Positions 10,269 through 20,330 of a stretch of 33,829 nt of DNA are shown one piece after another (within the stretch, counting starts at the first letter, position 1; each line of letters starts with the position of its first letter). The notes under the pieces were generated by a model. That model had not been told where the DNA came from, ran no database searches, and saw only the letters and a program-made list of their open reading frames with translations. The stretch is from Apophysomyces variabilis (taxonomy: Eukaryota > Mucoromycota > Mucoromycetes > Mucorales > Mucoraceae). Both the position numbers and the translations under genes were made by a program. The stretch is from the NCBI GenBank assembly GCA_002749535.1, contig MZZL01000135.1:71927-105755 (forward strand), in the 5' to 3' direction.

Positions 10269-11114
10269 ATCATCATTGTGAGAAGGAGTGACTATAAAAC
10301 CAGAAGCTGGATCATCTTGATCTCATGAGGGGAAGGACACAACAAGAATAGACTTAATGTCATCAACATCAATCCAGCCCACTTTAAAAAAGTCATGGCA
10401 GACAGCAGCAGCAACTGACGGCTGCATGAATTTTAAGGCATTCATGCAACGTTGTCAGTTTAATTGGATGGCATGGGATTGATGTTCTAACAAAGGGGGT
10501 GGTTCAAACTTAGGGTCAGTGAGATGCAAAGAGTCGGTAGGGTCATAATCTTTTATGGTATTGACTTTGGCCTTTTCTAGTAGCTCCAACACTATTGGTG
10601 CATACTGAGTATGAACCAGCAAACCAATGACTTTGTGGGTTAGAAATGAAACATTGAGGATACGAGCAGATTCAAGGCCCAACTTGCAAAGGCAGTGACA
10701 GATTTTAGGGTGATCCATGCACTTAGCATGAGGGATGTAAATATAGTCAAACCCTTGCAGGCCAGATAGGATTTGAAAACTATGGGCAGCAGCTTCATGC
10801 TTGCATTCAGAAACTGGAGGGCAACTTGGACAATTCTTTTTAGTCACCTCAGCCCAGGTGGAAGTATTGGTGCCTTGGACAATAGTGGAAGCAGAAACAG
10901 AAACAGGAGCAACCAGAGAAGAAGCAGGTTCATTTTTATCTGAAAAAGCCATGAGACGGGCATGCAAAGAAGCGACTTCATCATGTAGTTGCTGGTTTTC
11001 AGTAATTAGTTCACAGAATTTGGCTAATTCTTTCTCTTGAGAAGTGACTTGAGTAAGAAGAGTTTGGATTTGAGACTGCATAGTCTCGAATTTCGCATTA
11101 AAGTCATGCACCAT
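10266..11114 (-). pseudogene. LINE-A ORF1 (coiled-coil RNA-binding type), main piece
   Basis: Starts at ATG 11114 and runs open for 219 codons to TGA 10457-10455. It then continues in the same frame through a second TGA (10325-10323) to the CACTA-1 insertion; with the distal piece the full product would be 303 residues. Residues 1-60 have heptad-like spacing rich in Gln, Glu and Leu and predict a coiled coil. Residues 110-200 form a compact region (FQILSGLQGFDYIYIPHAKC, then ICHCLCKLGLESARI) that could be the nucleic-acid-binding fold usual for LINE ORF1 proteins. I do not recognise a named domain there. In LINEs, ORF1p packages the element RNA. The start is supported by a similar CACTATGGT context in LINE-B. 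Confidence 0.75.
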
Positions 11115-11656
11115 AGTGGCTGGAAGTGTGACAGCAGAAATTTAGGTGGACGAAAAATTTGAGGAGAAGAGGAAGAAGACAAAAAAATCCTTTTTTTCTT
11201 CAAAAATTTTTTTAAACATTTGGAAAAAATCAACATAAAACAGATAAAAAAATAAGCTAAAGCAGGCTGAAAATGAGATACAGTAAAGAGGAAATCGGGA
11301 AGAACAATATATCAAAAAATAAAGGATGGATGAACACTTTTTTTTTAAAGATAAAAGGAACACTTCTTTCGTGAAGTCAAAAAAAGTGATGAAAACCTGA
11401 CACGTGTAGTGCTTATGTACTGTGACAAGTAAGTACAAAAGAAGGATGGGGATAGAAATAAATAAAATAGTACAAGACACAAAAGTACAACAACAACAAG
11501 TGTGAATAATGAATTCACAAAATATCAACTGTTCAAATAAATATAATTGAGGGAGGGTTAGGTTAAGGAAAAGATATAACAAAGGGTAGTAGAAGAGTGT
11601 GAAAACAAAATAAAATATATAAAAGAAGATAATAAAGGGAGTTCACCAAATAAACA
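11115..11656 (-). other. LINE-A 5' leader / junction with the gypsy LTR; no gene
   Basis: AT-rich sequence upstream of LINE-A ORF1, with T-rich tracts on the minus strand and no convincing ORF on either strand. Its border with the gypsy LTR is placed at 11656/11657 only because TGTCAC begins there. No TSD can be checked, as the other gypsy LTR is outside the window. Confidence 0.4.
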
Positions 11657-12313
11657 ATGTCACTTCAAACGATCTTAGCAGTAAAGATGAGTTCCTTAGA
11701 TCCTTTCTCAAAAGCAATCTCAAAGACACTCCAAATTCACTATACCCAGAAAAGATGTTTGCAAGTACAATGCAGTTCCGGTTCTTTTTTGGTTCAAAAG
11801 GTTCTTTTTCTCCTAGGAAATTCCTCTTCCTCCTTTTTCATGAAAGAGGTCCTTTCCCTATGTCTTTATTTTCTCTGAAACTATTCAACCTAAGAAGGGA
11901 ATTCATTAGAACTAACTTAAAATTGAAACCATATAAAATGGAGGTAAACGCTAAGGACATGGGTTAGGAAAAGCATGCGATCACTGGGAAAGAATGGGAG
12001 GAAGGATTCAGTTGTGTTTTCCAAGTTACACCAAATGACCATTTATGTCTGAAGCGGATGTGCGTGTACAAATAATTGATTGTGGTGTACCAACCGGGTC
12101 CATAGGAGTTGTGCACGTACAAGGCAGGTGTGCACCAAACCAAGAGCAAAGGTCGCGCACCTAGGCCAACGTGTAGTGTACCTATCCGTGTACTTCTTGA
12201 AGATCAAGACAAACTTTCTACCATTCTTACTCCCAAAGACTCCATCTTTTCATTCTTTCCATGTTGCATTTACTCGGGTGGTGAGGCCGGAAAAACTATC
12301 ACACAAGGTGTCA
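11657..12313 (-). repeat. Probable 3' LTR of the gypsy element
   Basis: Minus-strand sequence after the integrase stop and a GGAGGG purine run. It begins TGACACCTTGTGTG at 12313 and is proposed to end GAAGTGACA at 11657, satisfying TG...CA, about 657 bp. A TATA-like TTTTATATGG lies near 11940. Without the partner LTR neither end is proven; the start is better supported than the end. Confidence 0.45.
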
Positions 12314-12326
12314 GGCGCCCTCCATT
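12314..12326 (-). promoter_or_regulatory. Candidate polypurine tract of the gypsy element
   Basis: Minus strand AATGGAGGGCGCC immediately before the proposed LTR start. A purine run there primes plus-strand DNA synthesis in LTR elements. The run is short and ends in GCGCC, so the call is tentative. Confidence 0.35.
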
Positions 12327-12344
12327 AGGCCAAAATACCCAAAG

Positions 12345-12956
12345 TTAATTGAAGGTTTTGCACTCTAGCCAAGCTTGGAACTGCTCCTGTGCGCGCTTGA
12401 CCTGAACGTCCAGTGTCATTTGTCGATGACAGTAAAATGGTACCAGAACATCACCATTTACGGCTCCTTGAAGGCGTTGATGGTTGGGACCAATTAAATG
12501 ATATGTTCCTGATGCATTAACTTTTATAACTGTTATAAGGCCTAGCCAACGATCTACAAACTTGTTGGGAGGGACGTTATCCTTCATAAGGACTTGTTCA
12601 CCAATACAGAACCTTCGTCACAACCCTACTTGTTGATCGTAATGGATCTTGTCTCGCTCCTGTTTCTCTTTAACGCGCTGTCATGCAGTCACCCAAAATT
12701 TATCCACCATATGCTTGATGACCTTGGCCCGACTTGCTACCTCCTCCACTAAAGCACCTTCTTCAAAGTCTTTATGAGGGGTTGGCCAAGTGGCCAGTGT
12801 TCGAAGCTTATACCCAAATAGTAGCATGGCTGGACTGAACTTGGTCAAATCATTTGGCATTGTTCTTATCAAGAGCAAAGCAGATTTTAAAAAGTCATCC
12901 CAATGATCAACACTCCCTGCATCACGCGTGATCTTAGCTACAGTCTGTTCAATGGT
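12345..12956 (-). pseudogene. Gypsy integrase, C-terminal part
   Basis: Continues the integrase from 17648 after the MULE is removed; the frame is restored exactly when one 9-base TSD is dropped. It begins TIEQTVAKITRDAG and includes the conserved LLIRTMPNDLTKFSPAMLLF stretch. It ends with an SH3-like tail (FVDRWLGLITVIKVNASGTY, then HLIGPNHQRLQGAVNGDVLV). This part normally helps bind DNA and select targets. In-frame stops fall after FWVTA (12681-12683) and before RRFCIGEQ. The natural end is TAA-type at 12345, just before the polypurine tract. Confidence 0.8.
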
Positions 12957-12965
12957 CTGGTTGAG
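12957..12965. repeat. Left TSD (CTGGTTGAG) of the MULE
   Basis: Nine-base direct repeat with 17648-17656. Nine bases is the classic Mutator TSD length. On the minus strand it encodes Leu-Asn-Gln of the gypsy integrase in both copies. Confidence 0.9.
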
Positions 12966-13007
12966 GGATGCCAGTAAATTGGAGGTACCCTAAGGCTAGA
13001 GGTACCC
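12966..13007. repeat. MULE left terminal inverted repeat
   Basis: Pairs with 17606-17647. The best-matching part is TTGGAGGTACCC, with the GGTACC palindrome present twice (near 12984 and 13000). Outer bases are diverged. Confidence 0.8.
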
Positions 13008-13148
13008 TCCAGAAAAGGGAATTGTAGAGATAGTCCTATAATAGGAAATGCTTTGTACGTCCACTAAAGTAGCTATTCGTGATACACCCTAGATATTTGC
13101 TATTCTTATTCTACAATCTGTTTATTCATTGCAATGTCTTTCTAACAA

Positions 13149-15873
13149 ATGCAAACTTTCCCCCATTTCCCTGAAGGTGATGCTCGCCTGAGTATTCCAT
13201 TTCCCCGTAATGAGGAAGGGGTTTATGATGTGAAGAACATTGACATTGGATGGAGCCTGAAACGTCAAAACGGCTATGGCTGTCCTGATGGCAGCCATAT
13301 GTTGATGAAGATGTGCTTAGGCTCAGTTTGCTGCATGAATCCCATCTGCCAGCTCCAGATGGTTGATATCAGACCAAAAACTACTGACAGATACATTAAA
13401 GCCCAATGCAAAAAAGGGTGCCTTGAATGCGGGAGCCCTCTGATCCATAATACATGCAAAGCAAGAGTGCATTTCAAATTTCAGGATGATAAGTGCTACA
13501 TGTACCCTGGAAACGCTGCTGGAGAAGACCTTCATACTCATGAAAAATACGAAGTTAAACATCTTCATGCGGTGAACCAACAGTGGCTTGAGGAGCTGGT
13601 CGTATCCCACCCTAATATCACTCCCAAAAGATTGGTTATCAGTCACTACCAGGGAGCATATACAACACCTGTCCGCAACATTGATCAGAGCCTACAGAAC
13701 ATAGACCGAACCAGATATCTTCATAGCAAGATATTGAAGAAGCATAGACTTGGAGGTTCACAAGAATCATCCATCGAAGATCTATATAATCTCCAGCAGG
13801 ATTTTGATGGATATTTTGCTGAATGCAGGTTGCTGGAAAGGAACACGTTAATTGCTGTGCATTTGCCTTCTGCTAATGACTTCGTGGATTTCAAGGCACA
13901 TCCTGTTCTTACAGATATGACCTTTAGTGTCTTTTATGGCTATCATCTTTGCTCTTCCATCATATATTCAAAAAAGCTTAGTCGTCATGTTTTGATATTT
14001 GCTGCTGTAATTAAAAACACGTGCTCTCACACTTTTGACAGCTATTTTTCCTCCTTTTTTTCAACCTTCAGCATCAATTTTAACAACGATTTCCTTGGTA
14101 TGGTCATGGATTTTTCAACTGCCCAAATCAAAGGATTTTGCATAGTATACAGCAAGCTTACCAAGAGAAACGATAAGCTGAAGTATCTGAAAGGATGCTT
14201 CACTCATTACATGTGAAAAGTGGATAAAGTTGCTAAGTCGCATGATCTCGTTGCGAAGGATAAGAAAAAAACATTCAAAAGTCTATGCAGCCTGCTTTCT
14301 TTAACAGACGACAAAGACGTGTACTGATCTGCGCGCGACCAGCTTAAGATGCAATTTCCTGAAGCCATGCAGCGATTGAAATTTTGGAGTAGAAGATCTG
14401 TGCGGAGCATGATCTTTCACTCAAAATCACAAATGAGTAATGAGCTTCTAGATCACCCAACAAGGACAACCAATGGTATTGAATCATACCATAATGATTT
14501 ATACTGTGTTGTTAGAAGGAAAAGAGGATTGGTTCCCAACGTCAGAGCCGTCCTCACCTATATGCAGAATAGCAAAGCAGCGTTTTGCAGTTATGCAAAC
14601 GGGTTTTCACTTTATTATGGTAAAAGGGAGCCAAAGTGTAACATTACTTCAAAATGTAGACGCAATTATGACGAGCCGCAGCAACCTAATTCTAAGCGTC
14701 AAAAAACCACAAAAACATCAGAAACATCAGAAACGTTAAAAAAACCAAAAACATCAGAAAAATCAAAAATATTAAAAACAAAAACAGCCGAGGTCTCTAC
14801 TCATGTTCAGAAGCATCCTTCAGACAGCATCAAACATCTTAAGACAGGTAACAGGATAAAACTTGAATAATAAACCCATTAATATATGTCTGTTAACACT
14901 TATACTTTTGGTAATAGTTAAACCAATCAATATAATGCGCAATTGTTCGCCATCTTTTGTTTTAGAAGAGGAACTGGAACCAGTTTACCTGCTTCTAGAT
15001 GGCAACAAATTGGCAATGGCACTTAATCCTAATAGGAATATGTCATGCTATATTGACGCTCCTTTTGAGATGTTAATGTTGGCAGTCCTTCCATATCTTA
15101 AAAAGGTTTCTTCCCATTTTGACAAGGAAAATATGTTCGACAACGTGCTGTACAATGCATACGTCTTATATGCGAAAAATGATGACAACTGCCGTGTCAA
15201 CGCCTCAAACACATTTCAGCAGTTTATATGGGACAACACGAAGTTTAAGCCCACGATGAGCGATGTTATTGAATTCATGGAGGATCTTCTAAGTAAAACT
15301 TCCATCTCATTCCAGTCATTATTTGCAATTCAATCCTGTAAACGGATATCATGCAACTGCACACCCTCAATACAATCACTCGAAGACATTCATTATCAAT
15401 CTATGCAATACCTCAACCCTTATGACATCAGAGAAAGAAAGAAAGGAGAGGAAAACCCCAGTGACAGATTTGCTTCCTGGTTTATGACGAAACTGCAAAA
15501 TAAAAAAACTTGCAAGTGTACAAAATGTAACACCATTGCTGCGAAATATGCTGAAATTATTGAAGTTCCACTATTCCTTATGTTATGGGACCAGTCAAAC
15601 AATGTACAAAGACTGGAAAACCTTCACCTTCCTTCACGCTTTACAATTATAGATGCTACCTATGAATTATGCGCAAGACTGTACTCCACTCAAAAAGCTA
15701 GGATCCATTTTTATACTGATGCAATTATCCCCAACACTACCTCTCCTTTACTTGCACGTATGGACAATATGACAGGGCGAATGCAAGTCTTATTCCACTT
15801 TTACAACTGTCAACATGAACCTTTATGTAAAAATACAAAAAACACAATTTTACTATGTTATCAAAAAGTATAA
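13149..15873 (+). pseudogene. MULE transposase fused to USP-like cysteine peptidase (one intron, two stops)
   Basis: Proposed exons 13149-14847 and 14966-15873, with a 118-nt intron (GTAACA...TTTTAG, phase 1), give 868 residues in one frame. The N-terminus has a Cys/His-rich DNA-binding region like GCM/WRKY folds (Cys 87, 91, 94, 103; His 129, 131, 138, 140). The MULE DDE domain has LTDMTF (Asp256), VMDFSTAQIKGF (Asp321), LKGCFTHYM and TNGIESYHNDL (Glu445, candidate third acid). A Lys/Thr/Ser-rich linker covers about 515-566. The C-terminal domain has a Cys box NMSCYIDAPFEML (Cys594), zinc-like CKCTKC, a His box ARIHFYTD (His814) and an Asp box ARMDNMTG (Asp833), matching the order of C19/USPL1-type peptidases. 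In-frame TGA codons at 14214-14216 and 14325-14327 disable this copy. Separate genes remain possible if the intron is not used. Confidence 0.8.
14848..14965 (+). other. Predicted intron linking transposase and peptidase exons
   Basis: Donor AAGACAG/GTAACA and acceptor TTTTGTTTTAG/AAGAGG. It contains a stop in the transposase frame (TAA after ...KLE). Splicing it joins phase 1 to phase 1 and enters the peptidase frame without loss. It has a T-rich acceptor tract. There is no ATG in a good context at the start of the peptidase frame, which favours splicing over a separate gene. Confidence 0.7.
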
Positions 15874-17605
15874 ACTTCGCGTTAAAAGTTTTATATACAA
15901 ATAAACTATTATGCCTAAGAACAGCTATATACTGATAGCTTGGACTGCCAACTGGGTCAGGACAGCGTAAAGCCCAGCCCAAATTGTCCCAGCCTGGGTT
16001 GGCCTAGCCCAAGTAAACGTGATCCATTTCAAGCACTATATGTACATAATAGCATGTAAAGTTCAGCACAAAAATTCTAGTATTAATATTTGTTTGAAGC
16101 TGCAGTAGAATGGCATATTTTTATACATAAAAAATCCTATCTTCTTTATTCTTGTCATTAATAAGATCTATTATAGGAAGATAACAGAACGTTTTTTTAA
16201 CTTAGCTGTATTATAATATATAAACGAACAGAAGGTAATTTTAAGCTGTTTGGTGAAATTAATGACGCTAAGCAAAAATAAAAGAACATTGGAAGCAAGG
16301 AAAAAACACAGTATATTACAGAAATAACTGTGTAAAATTGCAAGTGATAAAAAAGCAAATAATTAATTTGCTATGGTTAAGTAAACTATTCCCATAAGTT
16401 GAGAAAACTAAAAATTGTGGCATTTATAAGGTCCCAGAAAAGGTTTATTCTGGTTACACCATGAGAACAGTGGTAAGTTTATACTGTAATTTTACCTCAC
16501 GCTGGCCTCTTCTTTTTTGAACCACTGTTGATCATAAAGATAATAGCTTTTGTCATATCCTTTTGCTACTTTCAGAATACGCACATTCCATACTATCTAT
16601 TGGTAACATGAACGCTCAATATGACTCATGCTTTATAAAAGTATACTCCAAGTACAACTCTCTATGACTCACATCCCATCAAGCCTATAGCAAACCAGTT
16701 AGTATAAATATCTAAAACAGAAAACTCAATAAAGATTACTATCGTTTGTCTTTACTTTGTTGTTGTCACTTTCGTCTATCTTCCTCAGTGATCTTGCATG
16801 GTTATATCAGATCAAGGATTGATATGATACTTTATTATTGCTCACTCCCCATTTCTTCTCTGTTTAATATCTTTTTATACCTTAGTTAGCCATAGCAAAG
16901 CCATTTTAAAACTAATTTTTCAATGAACAACAACTTAATAAATAATGTTTTTACAATAAATCGATTCCAAAACATGATTCTTCTATAATTTCTAAACTCT
17001 GCAGATGATATAACTTATTTACAGTCTTTAAAGTTAGCGCGAACAAAACCAAATCTTTAGAATTAGTTTTGGACAATAATGACTTATCAAACAATAGGAC
17101 TAATGTAACATATTCAGTAGTTTTTCAATCTAATATATAGAGAAGTATTTTATTATGCAGCCAATAACCGTAATGTCGTTTTTTATTCATGGTAGTATTT
17201 TAATGACGCTTTATATATATAGGGAAGTTGTTAAGGATAGATTATTGCCTGTAGATCAAAGGTCAAATTATCTTCAATGCTTTATATAACGCTAAACTAC
17301 CACATATAAAGTGGAACGCATAGAAAACATATTGATGAAAATTGGGAAGTCATTATCGTTACCTATCATTAGATCAATATTATACTTTTTAAAATTAGAC
17401 ATTGTATGCTAGGAATCCAAAAGATAATGAACAGTTGAAGAAACAGTAAGCTAATAAAAGCTTAAATTACTTATACCGTTTCTTGTTACTTAAAGCCATT
17501 TTCTTTGTCTGCAGTAAGACTGAATAGCACTAGTTCCTCATATAGAGGTACCTTTAGTATCATCTTTCCTGCTATAGAGCATTTGTTACACTACATTCCT
17601 TTTAT
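15874..17605. other. MULE 3' noncoding region; no gene seen
   Basis: About 1.7 kb of AT-rich sequence between the peptidase stop and the right terminal repeat. Neither strand holds a long ORF or a recognisable domain. A short tandem-like stretch (CAGCCC/AGCCCA near 15970-16010) is the only local pattern noticed. Confidence 0.5.
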
Positions 17606-17647
17606 GGGGGTACCTTCAGCTATGGGTACCTCCAAAATTGTGAACCC
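17606..17647. repeat. MULE right terminal inverted repeat
   Basis: Reads inward as GGGTTCACAATTTTGGAGG then TACCCATAGCTGAAGGTACC. A further GAGGTACCTTTAG copy lies inside at about 17546. Pairs with 12966-13007. Confidence 0.8.
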
Positions 17648-17656
17648 CTGGTTGAG
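17648..17656. repeat. Right TSD (CTGGTTGAG) of the MULE
   Basis: Second copy of the 9-base duplication. Confidence 0.9.
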
Positions 17657-18397
17657 ACGTTCACATAATCCATTTGTTTGTAGGCAATATACAGTGGTAG
17701 TCAGATGTCTGCAATTCAGTTGTTTCAAAAACTCCTGTATATATTCGGAGGTAAAGTTGGATCCACGATCCATCAAAATAAAGTTTGGAACACCATAGTT
17801 GCATACAACTTGATCATATAAAAACTCAGCTGTGGTTTCCTCAGTAATATGTGGAACAGCAGCAGCAACTGGCCAATGTGTGAGATAATCGACAGCTACT
17901 AAAATGTATCGATTGCCTTGCTTGGATTCCAGGACTGGTCCAATTGCATCGCATCCAATCATAAAAAAAGGATGGTGTGGAACTTCGATTGGGCGTGCAA
18001 CTTCAACCCGTCTTCTCAGTCTTTTTGCGTAGAACTGACAGGTCGGACAGTTCTTGACAATGTCTCAAATTTTCTCTGTAAGATTTGGTCCTGTGAACTG
18101 CAATTGCACCTGTTTTTGTGTGTTATTGAAACCAAAATGACCTTCCAAATGCACTCTAGAGATTACTTCATGAACATTCCCTTCGTGAAGCAACTCCTGA
18201 CCTGGCTCTGTCAAGTTCATTAATCTCTTGAACAGTCTGCCATTACAGAGCATATACTGGCGGGCTTGATGGTGGATTTTTCGTTTAACTGACTCATTGG
18301 CCCCAACTGGATACCTCTTGTCATTTAAGTAATAGAACATAGCAAGATACAAAGGATAATCCATAGCAACTCCAAGGTGAGTGTACACGTTGCCGTT
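17648..18397 (-). pseudogene. Gypsy integrase, zinc-binding domain and catalytic core
   Basis: Integrase inserts the retrotransposon cDNA into the genome. From the right: a linker (MDYPLYLAMFYYLNDKRYP), the HHCC region (VHLEGHFGF..., then NCPTC), then the core. The core shows the three acidic positions as GCDAIGP, LMDRGSNFTS and GLCERLNQ. One in-frame TGA (18067-18065) lies between the two parts. The frame runs without shift to the MULE TSD. The right border is the hAT-1 insertion. Confidence 0.85.
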
Positions 18398-18405
18398 GTG
18401 TTAAC
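18398..18405. repeat. Left TSD (GTGTTAAC) of hAT-1
   Basis: Eight-base direct repeat with 30137-30144. Eight bases is the diagnostic TSD length for hAT transposons. Confidence 0.93.
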
Positions 18406-18541
18406 TAGGGATTGTCAAAACCAGATATGGATCAGATCATACCCTCATCCATATCCGATCTGTTTTAAATTGGATCAGATACAGATGATCCATCTTTCAA
18501 AAAACAGATCACGGATTGGATTCACAGATTAAATGGATCAA
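18406..18541. repeat. hAT-1 3'-side terminal and subterminal repeats
   Basis: The TAGGGATTGTC tip is followed by repeated words such as ATGGATCAGATC, CATCCATATCCGATCTG, TTGGATCAGATAC and CACGGATTGGATTC. Similar words fill 29995-30136 and 32911-33050. Clusters like these bind hAT transposases in known elements. Confidence 0.75.
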
Positions 18542-19120
18542 CCAATAATAAGGCAAGTATAGACGCAGTCTGGATAAATATAAGATCAAAAGTGAAGCTA
18601 CAAGGCCAAACCCTATTACTTATTGTACAAGAGTGTGTTCAAACTGTCATGTTAAGCAGCAGGTAAAAGAAAGCGCTTATTGCAATAAATTTGCAAATGG
18701 TTATAGTATGGGAGAAATGTCAAAGTTAGATTGTGTTCAGAATCACAATTAAGCTGCGGGCAAATATTAAACAGAAGAAATGGAAACTGATATAAAACAT
18801 GGATAAGGTAATCTCGGTTGTAATGAAATCTGTAAGTTTTATTTATAAAGCGAATGGCTGCCAGATTCAAGTTTTTCCCTGGGAGGTTGAAGCAGCAATG
18901 TCCATGTAAGCAGCATGCAATGGGTGAGTTAGGGCATGTAAAAATTGCAGAAAGCTGAAGTGTTGTTATGCCAATATTAAAAAAATTCTGACAGGTTAAA
19001 GCACTGTATAAGTAGAAAAGCTATAAAGTCAGAGAAAAGGCAAAAACACTAAAAAGCAAGCACATGTAATCTGTTTGAGACTGTGAAAAAATACATTTTT
19101 TATTTGCTGTCTAAAAAAAG
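18542..19120 (-). other. hAT-1 3' noncoding region; no gene seen
   Basis: Sequence between the transposase stop (19121) and the subterminal repeats, minus-strand sense. AT-rich, with no ORF of note. Confidence 0.5.
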
Positions 19121-20315
19121 CTACTGCAGTTCTTTCATCCACGAATCTAACAACATGGATTGCTTCAAAGACTCTGGCAACAAACGATTGCGCTCAGAAG
19201 GAATGAAAAACTTCACACAAGAAAAGCATCGCTCAGAGGAAACTGACGAAGCTAGAACAGCAAGGTATTGGGACGCCATTTGCGACAACTCTTTCCATTG
19301 TACAGTGCGGCTTTTCCAGTACTGCAGAACGTCAGTGTCCTCTTCCGCAATTGGCTCAGCAATGTAATCATTCAACTGATCCCTTGGTGCTCTTGGTCTG
19401 AACAGTTGCAGTGCTGGAGTCTGTTGGTGTGCTGCTGCTCTGTCCGCCATTGGCTTGAATTCTTGCGTCCACGTTTGTTCAACGGAATCTTTCACTTGTT
19501 TTATCCAATTGGATGGCCATTGGATTTTAGACCACCATTTGTATTTCGCGCGCAGATCTAAGGCAGTAGTAACTGAATATAGTGCAGCTGTTGTTTGACT
19601 GTAGTATTTCTTCAGCTTGTTATAACCACTGTTGGCAGCAATTGCAATGGCTGGAAAGGACTAGAATGAACGATAAACGGTAAGTATAAGGTTCACTTGT
19701 CTTTCTTTTTTTTGTTTACCTTAACCTTCTCCTTTTGATAGTTATCAATATGATCAAAAAGCCAGTTGTATGCAAGGACAGTGGTGTTAATCGATGGATA
19801 TTTTGAAGCAGAGAGCAAGGCAGTGAACTGGTCGAAACCTGAAAGCAATATCTGTAGCTCATGGACGCTTGACTACTCTTCAGAAGACAGTGCAAATTCA
19901 GACAGCTCCTTGTTGGCACGGCATGTAATGTTGTAAGCATCTTGCTGTTCATATGCTCGTCACAGCATTTGCAAGGTAGAATTCCATCTTGTCTTTACGT
20001 CCAGGATTAACTCTTTTTCTTGCAAGTTGTTGGCGCTACAATATCGCTTATATTCTGCTCAGTGCTGAGGAGAGGAATGGATTTTGATGATTCCACAATG
20101 AAGACGATTAACAATACCACCTAAAAATGATCAACATCAATTGACGCTTACTTTTTGGATGCACTCTTACCAACATCATCAACTGCATTCTTTTCCCCTT
20201 CCTCATCATCAACTTTGGCATTTCCTTCAGTGTTCTCCAGGGCTGTTATTCCAAGACCATCGCAAAGAATAGCCTGTACAGCCAGATTGATTATATGTCT
20301 GATGCACATGACATG

Positions 20316-20318
20316 ATT
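20316..20318. repeat. Left TSD (ATT) of CACTA-2
   Basis: ATT before the left tip, matched by ATT at 27957-27959. Dropping one copy rejoins the hAT frame (…KVKEN|HVMCIRHI…). Confidence 0.85.
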
Positions 20319-20330
20319 CACTACAGTAAC

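Larger units (their letters stand above)
1108..11656 (-). mobile_element. LINE-A: non-LTR retrotransposon split by CACTA-1
   Basis: A two-ORF LINE on the minus strand. ORF1 (coiled coil) starts at 11114 and ORF2 (endonuclease plus reverse transcriptase) at 4557. The 3' tail is CAATAACAATAAATT near 1131-1117. The element is interrupted by CACTA-1 at 4623-10265, with the target CAC repeated at 4620-4622 and 10266-10268. Collapsing the repeat restores the ORF1 frame. The 5' limit is uncertain: the leader runs from 11115 toward the gypsy LTR near 11656. Both ORFs carry in-frame stops but no frameshift, so the copy is inactive. Confidence 0.85.
12966..17647 (+). mobile_element. MULE: Mutator-like element, 4682 bp
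   Basis: Flanked by the 9-bp TSD CTGGTTGAG. The termini align as inverted repeats: left GGATGCCAGTAAATT then GGAGGTACCC; right, read inward, GGGTTCACAATTTT then GGAGGTACCC. A second GGTACCC follows about 16 bases further in on both sides. One plus-strand gene (13149-15873) encodes a MULE-type transposase apparently fused to a cysteine peptidase. A 1.7-kb gene-free stretch follows. It splits the gypsy integrase frame right after the catalytic-Glu motif CERLNQ. Confidence 0.9.

Noticed and set aside
12080..12348. Overlapping plus-strand open frames in the gypsy LTR region
   Set aside because: No domain resemblance, overlapping frames of equal weight, and a position within the proposed LTR. Chance ORFs.
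14863..14965. Separate start for the MULE peptidase gene in the intron region
   Set aside because: The in-frame codon at the start of that open frame is not ATG, and the hydrophobic stretch it would add looks like intron sequence. The phase-matched splice explains the frame better, though a separate gene cannot be excluded.
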